This document shows positions 1 to 9,654 of a stretch of DNA of 64,000 bases, piece after piece. Position 1 is the stretch's first letter. The number at the start of each line of letters is the position of its first letter. This DNA comes from Rhodococcus qingshengii (lineage in GTDB: Bacteria > Actinomycetota > Actinomycetes > Mycobacteriales > Mycobacteriaceae): assembly GCF_021025955.1 (NCBI RefSeq), contig NZ_JAJNCL010000001.1, positions 248,001-312,000 on the forward strand, given 5' to 3'. The notes under the pieces are model-generated. The model was not told where the DNA came from, made no database searches, and saw only the letters and a list, made by a program, of their open reading frames with translations. Both the position numbers and the translations under genes were made by a program.

Positions 1-939
1 GACCTTAGCCTCTCCGCGTTCGCCGTTGGGGCGCAACCGAATTGTCACGGATGTCCCGACCGTTGCCACTGCCCATATTCGAGTCAGGGTCGAGGTGGTG
101 ATGAAGCGGGGTTCAATCCCGTATCCCACGTTGGACACGCCGGGCAACGGAGTACTTCGCCATGTTTCGGTGACCTCGTCGCTGGCCACTCCTCTTGTCA
201 CCTGGGCAGTGGACGAGGCAATTTCCGGTGCGGTCAGGATCCGCGCCTTGCATCCCGCTGTATCGAGAACCCGGATGACACGATTGGCGGCAACAGCGAT
301 CGCGCGTCCCGCGCCCTGTTCGCCCCCGCCGCGGCGCTCGACTGCTGCAGAACCCTCGAGAGCGTCGAAACGTAGTGCAAGCCAAACACTTCTGGTGGCG
401 GTGGCTGGTAGCGGTCCGATGAGTCGTTCGTAGACTTCGGTAGCCGGAGTTCCGGATGCGGCGCGATATCCGTGACTGACGATGTCGATGCCGGTGAGCG
501 AGATGTCGTGCTGATGAAGACAATCTACGAGCGCAGCCGTGGGCAGGAGGTGGGACGCGTCGAACGAATGACGCCCGATCCTGGTCAGGTAGTCGCGTGG
601 GGGAGCGATCTCGACGACAGCGACGAGTGAAGATCCGTCCACCCGCAGTCCGATCGACTGCTCGGAGGGGGTGTGAAAACTGACGATCGTTCCGCCGTCC
701 ACGGTCTTGTGGCGAAGATAGCGAAAGTACCTGGCAATCCAGGACATTACCGACCAACCGCCCACATGGAGCAGCATTGATCCGGCAACCACACAGCCAA
801 TTGCCAGCGCCCAGAGCCAATCCAGCCCACTGACTATCGCGATTCCGCCCGCACCGATTCCCAGAATCTGTGCCGACACGAATTCGCGCGTCGAAATCCT
901 GTGCGACGACGGCCAATGCTTCAACCGCGATTGGTCCAC
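1..939 (-). CDS. eccE: Type VII secretion protein EccE, ESX-4 type (3' end beyond window)
   Basis: Membrane component of the ESX secretion complex, at the periphery of the EccBCDE core. The frame runs unbroken from a GTG at 939, preceded by a GGGAGGAACC ribosome site, to base 1, giving 313 codons, so the C-terminus is missing. Two hydrophobic segments lie near residues 22-62 (AQILGIGAGGIAIVSGL, then WALAIGCVVAGSMLL), followed by a soluble part, as in EccE. It is divergent from eccB with a 96-bp gap. The longest ORF on this strand here (113-916) is an Arg-rich wrong-frame shadow. The family call comes from layout and context; EccE sequences are poorly conserved. Confidence 0.82.
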   Translation of the reverse strand, partial: MDQSRLKHWPSSHRISTREFVSAQILGIGAGGIAIVSGLDWLWALAIGCVVAGSMLLHVGGWSVMSWIARYFRYLRHKTVDGGTIVSFHTPSEQSIGLRVDGSSLVAVVEIAPPRDYLTRIGRHSFDASHLLPTAALVDCLHQHDISLTGIDIVSHGYRAASGTPATEVYERLIGPLPATATRSVWLALRFDALEGSAAVERRGGGEQGAGRAIAVAANRVIRVLDTAGCKARILTAPEIASSTAQVTRGVASDEVTETWRSTPLPGVSNVGYGIEPRFITTSTLTRIWAVATVGTSVTIRLRPNGERGEAKV

Positions 940-1035
940 GGTTCCTCCCCGATACCTGACCTGCCTACTACCCGAAATTTCCGCCCCAGCGAAACTGTAC
1001 TGTGTCTTCGCAAGGGGATGTAAGGCACGGGGGGA

Positions 1036-2502
1036 ATGATGGCTGCAACACCTACCACGCGCTCGCAGGTCAACGGATACCGTTTCCTGGTCAGGCGGAT
1101 GGAACATGCGCTGGTAAGACGAGACGTACGGATGCTTCATGATCCGATGCGATCACAGTCGCGCGCCTTCACCGTCGGAATAGTCCTCGCCGCACTGGGA
1201 TTGGCGGGTTGCGCAGTACTCGCCCTCTTTCGGCCACAGGACAAGATCGGTGACGCCGACATTGTGGTCGCAAAAGAATCGGGCGCAATGTTCGTCGCCA
1301 TGGAGGGCACTTTTCGCCCTGTGCTGAACTTGGCTTCCGCTCGATTGATTCTGGGTTCGCCAGGAAAACCGGCAATGGTCAAGGCATCCGAGGTCGAGGC
1401 GAAACCCCGGGGCGCGCTCGTCGGCATTCCCGGCGCACCGTCCGCCCTGCCGGAATCGGCCGACCCGACCAACGCCTTGTGGACGGTATGCGATTCCGTC
1501 GGATCCGACGGGAGAAGATCGTTGACGACTTCGGTCTTGGTCGGCTCGTCCAATGTTGCTGAAAACACCACATATCTGACGAATGACCGTGGATTTCTGG
1601 TGAAGTCGGGTTCCGATCACTTTCTCGTGTACGACGGGAAGCGAGCGGCAATCGATGTGGGCGATCCGGCGATCATGCGGGCTTTGGGACTGGAAGGGGC
1701 ACAGGTGCGCCCGATCAGTACCGGATTCCTCAATTCGATTCCCGAAGTTCCGCGCGTCGAGGCTCCGCGCATTCCCGAACTGGGATCAGCGCCGCGGATT
1801 CCTCTGCAGAACAAGACTGTCGGCTCCGTCGTCCAGGTTTCTGTGGGTGCGGACCAGCAGTACTACGTGGTACTCGAGAACGGTATCCAGAAGGTCGGCG
1901 CGGCAGTTGCCCAACTGATCTACTTCTCGGATTCGCAGGGCGCTACCGGGATCACAAGCGTCACCCCTGATGCCATCAGTCGTATCCCCTCGGTGAGTGA
2001 GCTGGCCGTCGACTCGTTGCCGCTGGTGGCTCCAGAGGTACTCGACGATCACGATGCACCTGTCGGCTGTCTGGAATGGGGTCCCTCACCTGCCGTCGAG
2101 GTAGGCGAAAGTAATTCTGCAACGCTGAAACTCATCGCTGGATTGCAGGTTCCGATCCCGGAGGGTAGCAAGTTGGTGTCCTTGGCGCAGGCGGACGGAT
2201 CGGGTGACAATCTCGACAGCGCCCATGTCGAACAGGGCTTCGGCGGGTTTGTTCAAGCGACCGGAATCGAGACGAACAGCACCAGACACGACGGAGTATT
2301 CTACGTCGCCGATACCGGTGTGAAATATGGAGTACCGGACGAAACTTCTGCTCGCGCCCTCGGATTGACGCGAACGCCTGATCGTGCGCCTTGGCAGATA
2401 CTCGATCTACTTGCATCAGGTCCTGCGCTCGAGAAGAGCAATGCTCTGATAGCTCACGACGGAGTCGCCCCCGATTCAGCGCCGGCCGCTCCGGTGAACT
2501 GA
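1036..2502 (+). CDS. eccB: Type VII secretion protein EccB (ESX-4)
   Basis: Core inner-membrane subunit of the ESX translocon with one membrane helix and a large extracytoplasmic domain. The 488 residues show the typical N-terminus (TTRSQVNGYRFLVRRMEHALVRRD), one helix at about 44-65 (FTVGIVLAALGLAGCAVLALF), then the repeat-containing periplasmic part; the usual length is about 480-500. The conserved cysteine pair of the family appears as TVCDS and VGCLEW. Two ATG codons stand in tandem at 1036 and 1039 behind a GGGGGG site. Facing mycP is only 14 bp away, with convergent ends. Confidence 0.95.
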   Translation: MMAATPTTRSQVNGYRFLVRRMEHALVRRDVRMLHDPMRSQSRAFTVGIVLAALGLAGCAVLALFRPQDKIGDADIVVAKESGAMFVAMEGTFRPVLNLASARLILGSPGKPAMVKASEVEAKPRGALVGIPGAPSALPESADPTNALWTVCDSVGSDGRRSLTTSVLVGSSNVAENTTYLTNDRGFLVKSGSDHFLVYDGKRAAIDVGDPAIMRALGLEGAQVRPISTGFLNSIPEVPRVEAPRIPELGSAPRIPLQNKTVGSVVQVSVGADQQYYVVLENGIQKVGAAVAQLIYFSDSQGATGITSVTPDAISRIPSVSELAVDSLPLVAPEVLDDHDAPVGCLEWGPSPAVEVGESNSATLKLIAGLQVPIPEGSKLVSLAQADGSGDNLDSAHVEQGFGGFVQATGIETNSTRHDGVFYVADTGVKYGVPDETSARALGLTRTPDRAPWQILDLLASGPALEKSNALIAHDGVAPDSAPAAPVN

Positions 2503-2516
2503 ACGCGTCTCACAGT

Positions 2517-3929
2517 TCAGAGATCGACGTCCCGTCGTTCGGGAAGTCGCCGACGAATTACTCGACGAATGGGCATCGACGCCAACAGCGCCAGTAAGGC
2601 GAGGGTGCCGACGGTTCCGGCTCCGACGAGTGCCGCGTCGCGAGATCGGTTGTCGGGGGCCGGTGGCGTGGGTAGGGGATCGATCGGTACCGACTGATGG
2701 TTGACCCTGACACGTTCTCCTGGGACCAATTCGCCCGTGACCGCGGCGAGCGGATCGATGACGCCGTGACCGATGTAGGGATTCCAACCCTGCGCCGGAG
2801 CGTGGGCGGTGGCTTCGATACGGTGCATGATCTGACGTGCAGTCAGTTCCGGGTGAACCGACCTCACCAGTGCGGCGGTTGCCGCGACATAGGGCGCAGC
2901 GAAACTGGTCCCGTTGAACGACTGTACGGCGCCGTCGGAACCGTAAACCCCGTTGGTCAGACCGGGTAACGTCGGGTGAAGTGAGGTGATTCCGGTGCCG
3001 GGCGCCGCCACGTCGACCCATGGACCGCCGAGGCTGAAGGAACTGGCGGCGCCATTGGGGTCTACCGATCCCACTGTGAGGACATAGTCGTCGTACCAAG
3101 CCGGACTGGCAATCGTCACAACCGAGTTCCATGGATCGGCTAGGGGATTGAGGGGATCCGGTGGTGGATTCTGGTTCTTGCAACCTCCGGATCCGACGTT
3201 ACCTGCAGCGGCGACGACTACGACATTCTTCGCGATCGTGGCGTATTCGATTGCAGCGCCGAGTCGTTGGTCGTTGATCCCGTCCCCGGCAGGCTTACAG
3301 GCGACTTCGGAGATATTGATGACACTCGCACCCATGTCCGCAGCGTGACGGACGGCCGATGCCATGGTGTCGACGTTTCCGTACCCGGATGAGTTCTCGG
3401 CTACAGCAGGGTCTTCGCGCTGGCCGGCCACCGAGAAGGCGGCACTGGACTGCCTGATCGAGATGATCTGTGCGTCCGGCGCAGCTCCGGAGAATCCGGA
3501 ACCCTCGACCTGCTCGGCGGCGATGAGACCGGCCACGACTGTTCCGTGTGAGTCACAATCGTCGGTGCCGTCGGAGGTCCCGACGTAGTCACCGCCGCCT
3601 TCGAGCGACGGTAGGCGGGGATGCCTGCTGACGCCGGTGTCGATGACAGCAATTCGCTGTCCTGCCCCTCGGGTGATCGGCCACACCGAATCGAATCCCA
3701 GATCTTGTTGAGAACGTGGAATGTCTGCACCGTCACCACCTGCCACCGCTGGGACGCACAGGGTTCGTTGTTCGGTGGGTTGTGGAGGTGCGGGGGGACC
3801 GTCCTCCGGCAGCATTGCAGGATCGACGGGGGAAGGAACCGCGCTCGATGCGCCACCCGCCCCGGCGAGAACGCTGAAGGCAACGATCACGAGACTGGCG
3901 CAGATGTTTGTTGCACGTCGAATCACCAT
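2517..3929 (-). CDS. mycP: Mycosin, membrane-anchored subtilisin-like serine protease (MycP4-like)
   Basis: Subtilase of the ESX machinery, needed to stabilise the complex and to process substrates outside the membrane. Residues 1-30 form a signal peptide. The catalytic triad is visible: D97 in AVIDTG, H128 in DSHGT, S342 in NGTSFAAP, with the oxyanion N234 in AAGN. A C-terminal anchor helix at about 431-451 is followed by a basic tail (RRVIRRR). At 470 residues it has normal mycosin length. It lies 14 bp after eccD on the same strand and is presumably cotranscribed. ATG at 3929 chosen; the upstream site is weak, which suits coupling to eccD. Confidence 0.95.
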   Translation of the reverse strand: MVIRRATNICASLVIVAFSVLAGAGGASSAVPSPVDPAMLPEDGPPAPPQPTEQRTLCVPAVAGGDGADIPRSQQDLGFDSVWPITRGAGQRIAVIDTGVSRHPRLPSLEGGGDYVGTSDGTDDCDSHGTVVAGLIAAEQVEGSGFSGAAPDAQIISIRQSSAAFSVAGQREDPAVAENSSGYGNVDTMASAVRHAADMGASVINISEVACKPAGDGINDQRLGAAIEYATIAKNVVVVAAAGNVGSGGCKNQNPPPDPLNPLADPWNSVVTIASPAWYDDYVLTVGSVDPNGAASSFSLGGPWVDVAAPGTGITSLHPTLPGLTNGVYGSDGAVQSFNGTSFAAPYVAATAALVRSVHPELTARQIMHRIEATAHAPAQGWNPYIGHGVIDPLAAVTGELVPGERVRVNHQSVPIDPLPTPPAPDNRSRDAALVGAGTVGTLALLALLASMPIRRVIRRRLPERRDVDL

Positions 3930-3943
3930 CGATCACCGATCGC

Positions 3944-5410
3944 TCAGAGGCCACGCATGAGCGCGAAGAGCCCGCTGACCCAGCAGATCAGCGGAACGAT
4001 TGCCGCAATCGCAGCGAGGTCCAACAGTTCTGCTGCTCGTCGCATCACGGGGCTGAATGTGTTCTGGGGGGCGAGGATTCCCAGAATCAGAGCCAGGAGG
4101 AGAACGATCATCGTGATGGCGAAGACGACCATGGCATAGTCGCGATGCGCCCATGCCATGTCGCCCAGGAGAACGAGAATCACCGAGATTCCGGCCGTGA
4201 TGAGTGGGATCGCCTGCTGCGCGCCAGCGTAGGTGCGCCCACGAAACATCAGCACGACGGAAGTCGCGAAAGCGAGAGCAAGGTTCGGCCAGACGATTCC
4301 CTGACCAGGCCAGGACCATGCGAGGGCGACGGCAGCGGTGAGCGCGACCACTGACGTGGCCACGATCAGCCCGGTCAGATAGCTACGGGCCCGCCCTGCC
4401 CTTTCGGCCAACTCGGTCAGCCCGGGTAGTTCGGGCTCGGGCAGTCCGTCACGGTCGTCGTAGAGGGGATTACTCGGTGTCGGAACCGGGGGAAGCGGTA
4501 GTCGCGCGAACAACATCGACAGTCGAGCGGTGAATGTCAGAACGATCAATGCGGTGGCAATCACCGCGCCGCTGACGGTCGCGGTGCGCGCCTCGGGGAG
4601 CGTCGTCGTGACGGCAAAGGTGCCCACCGCCGCGAGAAGGACGACGAGAAATGCGGTGAAAACAGCTAGCCCGGCACCGCACAGGCGGAGGCAGATCAGA
4701 ATTACCGCGGCGGAGAATGCCGAACCGAGAAGCAGATGAGCCGAAAGGACGGTGCCGGGCACGCAGAGTGCGCCGGAGACGAACGCCAGCGGCACCGACG
4801 CGCATCCGAGCGTGACGGAACTTGCAGTGTCTCCGTACACGCGCGCTGTCACGATGGCGGCGACGGTGAACACCAAGGACGTGACTCCGCCGCAGACGGC
4901 GCCGATCAGTCCCGTATCGCCGAGGACCAGGGCGAGGGCCGCGACGAGCGCAGCGATGAGGGCGGCGGTCGAGCCGACAATGCGCGCGGTGACCGGAGTC
5001 CAGCGTCGGTAGATGTCTGCGTCCGTGGCCGCGACGGTGTACATGATGTCGTCGAAGAGTGGGGGCGAGGCCGCCGCGTCCGCGGCATCGAGTACGAGCA
5101 ATTCCCCATCGCGGATTCCGTGCTCGTGCAACGACAGCGTCGGTGACAGCGGTGCCCTGCCGACTTTCGACAGAGTCCAGTCGACGGGCTCGAATTGTTC
5201 GGTGCTGTGGTCGAACTCGTTGAAATGGCTGTGGTTGACAATTGTGTCCACAATGCCCGGAATGACCACCGCGAGTGGAACACGAAGCGGCACCGCAAGA
5301 TCCACCTGCGAATGCGCTGAAAGTACCGTCAGCCTGCACAGCTCGGCAGAATGACTCGCGCGTCGTCCGTTTCGGGTGTTCGCAGCGCTGGCTGTAGTGG
5401 TGCTGGTCAA
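3944..5410 (-). CDS. eccD: Type VII secretion protein EccD (ESX-4)
   Basis: Polytopic membrane channel subunit of the ESX core. The first ~120 residues form the ubiquitin-like cytoplasmic domain (LCRLTVLSAHSQVDLAVPLR onward); the rest is a run of about eleven hydrophobic helices, as in EccD. 488 residues is close to the family norm of about 470-510. The start is a TTG at 5410 behind a strong GGGAGGGG ribosome site, which makes this rare start credible. First gene of the eccD-mycP pair, divergent from eccC. Confidence 0.93.
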   Translation of the reverse strand: MTSTTTASAANTRNGRRASHSAELCRLTVLSAHSQVDLAVPLRVPLAVVIPGIVDTIVNHSHFNEFDHSTEQFEPVDWTLSKVGRAPLSPTLSLHEHGIRDGELLVLDAADAAASPPLFDDIMYTVAATDADIYRRWTPVTARIVGSTAALIAALVAALALVLGDTGLIGAVCGGVTSLVFTVAAIVTARVYGDTASSVTLGCASVPLAFVSGALCVPGTVLSAHLLLGSAFSAAVILICLRLCGAGLAVFTAFLVVLLAAVGTFAVTTTLPEARTATVSGAVIATALIVLTFTARLSMLFARLPLPPVPTPSNPLYDDRDGLPEPELPGLTELAERAGRARSYLTGLIVATSVVALTAAVALAWSWPGQGIVWPNLALAFATSVVLMFRGRTYAGAQQAIPLITAGISVILVLLGDMAWAHRDYAMVVFAITMIVLLLALILGILAPQNTFSPVMRRAAELLDLAAIAAIVPLICWVSGLFALMRGL

Positions 5411-5649
5411 GATCTATCCCCTCCCATGACGCGATTCCCCTGTCGCGTCACCCCAGTTCACCCGAACAATACGACATGAAGTGCGCCCGTGTCGGGGACA
5501 GCTTCGACAACAGGTGGTACCGACCCAAGTGTCGGCGTTGTGATCTACTCTTTTGCAATTGCGCGATCACGCCTTGGGGGGGGCGGGCCGGTGGTGGTCG
5601 GACGAGGCGCATGGCGGCAATAGCCGCAGCACCGATGGGGGTGGGTGAA

Positions 5650-8600
5650 TTGAGTACTGTCAGATTTGCGCGTCGAGCGCGCCGTGAACCGCCGCGTACA
5701 CCGGGCGGCGAGGTGACGCTTCAGGCCCCACCGGAGATTCCTCGCGTCACGCCGGGAAACCTACTGACCAAACTACTTCCGGTGATCATGGTGGTTGCCA
5801 TGATCGGCATGGTGGCGCTGATGTTTTCTTCCGGCATGGCGCGCAATCCGATGTCCCTGCTGTTTCCGGTCATGATGATGGTGTCGATGCTCGGGATGCT
5901 CGCCGGGGGCGGTCGTAGCGGTGGAGCAAGAGCGTCCGAAGCGAACGAGGACCGCAAGGACTACCTGCGGTACCTGGATCAGATGCGCAGCGATGTCGCC
6001 GCGACGTCCGGTGCGCAGCGTGCTGCTCTTCAATGGAGCAATCCCGAGCCGTCGCTGCTCTGGACACTCGCCGGAACAGTGCGGATGTGGGAGCGTCAGA
6101 TCACCGACTCGGACTACTGTCACGTTCGGGTCGGTCTGGGTACACAGCGATTGGCCACCAGACTCGTATCTCCGGAGACCGGTCCGGTCGAGGATCTCGA
6201 ACCCGTCGCTGCTGTCTCACTTCGGCGTTTCGTTCGTGCGCATTCGGTTGTACAGGACCTGCCGACCGCAGTCTCACTTCGCGGATTTGCTGCGATGTCC
6301 ATCGAGGGGCAGCGAGATTCAGCTCGTTCGCTTGTCCGCTCGATGTTGATGCAGCTGTGCACTTTCCATGGTCCGGACACGGTCCAAGTTGCGGTGGTGT
6401 GCGGACCCGATACCGAATCCGAGTGGGAGTGGGTCAAGTGGCTCCCACATGTGCAACACCCGGAGTCTCAGGACGGCGTGGGCGCTTCACGCATGGTGTT
6501 CGGTTCGTATCTCGAGTTCGAAAGTTCCCTCGGGGAACCGCTTTCGATGCGGGCTCGATTCGCTCGCAACACTCCGGCGAGTGCGGGTGTTCCGCATCTC
6601 GTGTTGGTCGTAGACGGTGGGTTGCTCGAAGGTGACACCGGCCTGTTGTCCGAATCCGGGCTCGACTCGGTGACCGTCCTCGACCTGTGCGGGTTCTGCC
6701 CGCGACTGGCGGCGGCGCGCGGTTTGCGACTGGTTGTCGGTAGCGATCAGATCGGCGCGGTGAGCAGCGCAGGAGTCGAGAACTTTGCGACGCCGGACGC
6801 TGCGTCGACCAGCCTGGCGCAGTCGTTCGGACGTCGCATCGCACCGTTCCGTGCGGCATCACAGAACACCGTCGACGTAGCTGACGACGACCGGTCCCTT
6901 CGGAGCTGGAGTCAGATGTTGGGGATCGGAAATGTTGCGAGGTTCAATCCTGAGCATGGCTGGCTGCCACGTCAGGGGCGCGATCGACTCCGCGTGCCGA
7001 TCGGAGTCGGACAAGACGGAAACCCCGTCGAACTGGATCTGAAGGAGTCAGCCGAGAACGGTATGGGACCGCACGGGCTGTGTATCGGAGCCACCGGTTC
7101 TGGCAAGTCGGAGTTCCTGCGAACCTTGGTGCTCGGCCTGATCGCGACGCACTCACCCAACGCATTGAACCTCGTCCTGATCGACTTCAAAGGTGGTGCA
7201 ACCTTTCTCGGCCTCGAAAAGGCGCCACACGTTGCTGCGATCATCACCAACCTCGCCGAGGAATTGGCGATGGTCGATCGCATGAAGGACGCTCTCGCCG
7301 GCGAAATGAACCGTCGACAAGAATTGCTGCGTGCGGCCGGAAACTTCGCAAACGTCTCCGATTACGAGAAGGCGAGGCTGGCCGGCGCTGCACTCGATCC
7401 GTTGCCTGCACTCTTCGTGGTTGTCGACGAGTTTTCCGAACTGCTCAGTCAACAGCCGGAATTTGCCGAATTGTTCGTGGCGATAGGGCGATTGGGTAGG
7501 TCCCTTCACATTCACCTGCTGTTGGCCAGTCAGCGACTCGACGAAGGAAAGCTACGCGGTCTCGACAGCCATCTTTCGTATCGGATCGGTTTGAAAACGT
7601 TCTCGGCAAACGAGTCTCGTTCCGTTCTCGGCGTTCCCGATGCTTATCACCTGCCGGGCACACCCGGTGCGGGATACCTGAAGTCCGATTCGGCGGAGAT
7701 CGTCCGCTTCCAAGGTTCATACGTGTCAGGCCCGTACGAGGGCGAGCGGATAGTGTCCACTCGATTTTCGGTCGATTCTCCCGTCGAACTTGCGCCGTTG
7801 CCCTTTACCGCGACGCCGGTGATCGGCCCGGAGGCTGCTGTCGTTCCCGTCGATCCCGACGTCATCGACATGGGTGAAATCGGTGACGGTGCACGTACTC
7901 TCATGGGAGTCCTCGTCGACCGCATGCGCGGTCACGGTCCACGTGCGCACGAGGTGTGGCTCCCGCCGCTCGAGGCATCTCCGACGCTTGACCAGTTGTT
8001 GCCGCGATGGGTGGCCGGTGATCAACCGCGCGGAAATCTGAGCGCACCCTTCGGCATAGTCGACAGACCGTTCGATCAGCGCCGCGATCTACTCGTCGCC
8101 GATCTCAACGGATCGACTGGCAACCTCGCGATCGTCGGCGGCCCGCAGTCGGGAAAATCGACGGCGTTGCGCACGTTGATCTTGTCTCTGAGCATGACGC
8201 ACACGCCGGAACAGATTCAGTTCTACTGCCTCGACTTCGGTGGTGGAACGCTCCTCGGATTGAAAGATCTGCCGCACGTCGGATCGGTGGCAAACCGATT
8301 GGATTCCGACCGCGTCCGGCGCACAGTTGCCGAGGTACTCGGTGTGGTCGCCAAACGCGAGCGACTGTTTCGCGACCTCGGCATCGAATCCATGGCCGAT
8401 TTCCGTAGATTGCGGACAGTTGATCCCACCGGAGAAGGAGTGGCTGCAGGACTCCGAGAGGACCCATACGGTGACGTCTTCCTCGTCGTCGACGGTTGGC
8501 CCAGCGTGCGTTCGGATTTCGAATCACTCGAGCCTCAGATAAACATGCTCGCCGGTCAAGGTTTGTCCTTCGGTGTGCACGTGATCGTCACGACGTCGAG

Positions 8601-9654
8601 GTGGGCCGAGATCCGGCCGGCACTCAAGGATCAACTGGGTACTCGTATCGAACTTCGATTGGGTGATCCGGGAGATTCGGATGCGGGTCGCCAGAAAGCG
8701 AGCCTGGTGCCGGAACGTCGACCGGGGCGTGGCATCACTCGCGACGGACTTCACCTTCTCACCGGACTACCTCGAATCGACGGCACGCCAGGTAGTGAGA
8801 ACTCGAGTGCGGCTGTGGCAGCTACCGTCGAACGTATTGCAGCCATGTCGAATTCGCGTCCGGCGCCGACCGTGCGGATGCTTCCGTATTCGTACTCGCG
8901 GGCAGAACTTCTCGAAGCTGTCGGGACCCGGTGGCCCTCACCGAGTGCGGCCGACGGTCGGTGCCTCACCGTACCGATCGGGCTCGGTGAGACCGACCTC
9001 GCCCCGCTATACATGGACTTCCGGGAACACCCGCACTTCTTGATATTCGGCGACACCGCGTGTGGGAAGACATCTCTCTTGCGCGGAATAGCCGAAGGGA
9101 TCATCGCGTCGAATACGCCGGCTCAGGCCAAGCTGATCATCGGTGACTATCGGCATTCCCTGCTGGGTGTGGTCGAAGGGAATCACCTCGGCGGGTACGC
9201 GGCGTCGTCGACGACATTCGGTGAGTTGATGGTCGACCTGGCTCGGATCGTTGCCGCCAGAATGCCGAACGCTGAGACGACACAGCAGCAACTACGGGAA
9301 CGGTCGTGGTGGAGTGGGCCGGAGATTTACGTACTGATCGACGACTACGACCTTGTGGCCACACCGAGTGGTAACCCGGTGGCGCCGTTGCTCGAATACA
9401 TCCCACATTCCAAGGACATCGGTTTGCATCTGGTGATTGCCCGCCGTTCCGGTGGTGCAGCCAGAGCTCTGTACGAACCGGTGATTGCGAGAATCCGCGA
9501 CATGGCACCGGCCGGATTGATCATGAGCGGAAGTCGTGACGAGGGAAATCTCGTCGGCACCGTCCGCGCGTCGGCATTGCCGGAAGGTCGTGGGGTCTAC
9601 GTTTCTCGCTCGCAAAGCCAACTTGTCCAAGTTCCGTGGATGCCACCGCTGTGA
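5650..9654 (+). CDS. eccC: Type VII secretion ATPase EccC (ESX-4), three FtsK/SpoIIIE domains
   Basis: Motor ATPase that binds WXG100 substrates and drives export. Two N-terminal membrane helices (LLPVIMVVAMIGMVALMF and SLLFPVMMMVSMLGMLAG) precede three ATPase domains with P-loops GATGSGKS (G480-S487), GGPQSGKS (G830-S837) and GDTACGKT (G1134-T1141). Only domain 1 keeps an Asp-Glu Walker B (D593-E594); domain 2 has Asp-Gly and domain 3 Asp-Asp, in line with the regulatory role of those domains. The TTG at 5650 is chosen because homologous proteins begin STVRFARRARREPPR and a GGGGGTGGG site precedes it. The frame is open back to an ATG at 5476, but that extension is Cys/Arg-rich and unlike the family. 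Confidence 0.93.
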   Translation: MSTVRFARRARREPPRTPGGEVTLQAPPEIPRVTPGNLLTKLLPVIMVVAMIGMVALMFSSGMARNPMSLLFPVMMMVSMLGMLAGGGRSGGARASEANEDRKDYLRYLDQMRSDVAATSGAQRAALQWSNPEPSLLWTLAGTVRMWERQITDSDYCHVRVGLGTQRLATRLVSPETGPVEDLEPVAAVSLRRFVRAHSVVQDLPTAVSLRGFAAMSIEGQRDSARSLVRSMLMQLCTFHGPDTVQVAVVCGPDTESEWEWVKWLPHVQHPESQDGVGASRMVFGSYLEFESSLGEPLSMRARFARNTPASAGVPHLVLVVDGGLLEGDTGLLSESGLDSVTVLDLCGFCPRLAAARGLRLVVGSDQIGAVSSAGVENFATPDAASTSLAQSFGRRIAPFRAASQNTVDVADDDRSLRSWSQMLGIGNVARFNPEHGWLPRQGRDRLRVPIGVGQDGNPVELDLKESAENGMGPHGLCIGATGSGKSEFLRTLVLGLIATHSPNALNLVLIDFKGGATFLGLEKAPHVAAIITNLAEELAMVDRMKDALAGEMNRRQELLRAAGNFANVSDYEKARLAGAALDPLPALFVVVDEFSELLSQQPEFAELFVAIGRLGRSLHIHLLLASQRLDEGKLRGLDSHLSYRIGLKTFSANESRSVLGVPDAYHLPGTPGAGYLKSDSAEIVRFQGSYVSGPYEGERIVSTRFSVDSPVELAPLPFTATPVIGPEAAVVPVDPDVIDMGEIGDGARTLMGVLVDRMRGHGPRAHEVWLPPLEASPTLDQLLPRWVAGDQPRGNLSAPFGIVDRPFDQRRDLLVADLNGSTGNLAIVGGPQSGKSTALRTLILSLSMTHTPEQIQFYCLDFGGGTLLGLKDLPHVGSVANRLDSDRVRRTVAEVLGVVAKRERLFRDLGIESMADFRRLRTVDPTGEGVAAGLREDPYGDVFLVVDGWPSVRSDFESLEPQINMLAGQGLSFGVHVIVTTSRWAEIRPALKDQLGTRIELRLGDPGDSDAGRQKASLVPERRPGRGITRDGLHLLTGLPRIDGTPGSENSSAAVAATVERIAAMSNSRPAPTVRMLPYSYSRAELLEAVGTRWPSPSAADGRCLTVPIGLGETDLAPLYMDFREHPHFLIFGDTACGKTSLLRGIAEGIIASNTPAQAKLIIGDYRHSLLGVVEGNHLGGYAASSTTFGELMVDLARIVAARMPNAETTQQQLRERSWWSGPEIYVLIDDYDLVATPSGNPVAPLLEYIPHSKDIGLHLVIARRSGGAARALYEPVIARIRDMAPAGLIMSGSRDEGNLVGTVRASALPEGRGVYVSRSQSQLVQVPWMPPL

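Noticed and set aside
113..916. 267-codon minus-strand ORF
   Set aside because: Arg/Cys-rich shadow; the true frame (eccE) runs from 939 with a ribosome site.
5476..5649. N-terminal 58-codon extension of EccC
   Set aside because: Cys/Arg-rich, with a long G run, unlike EccC N-termini; start placed at 5650.
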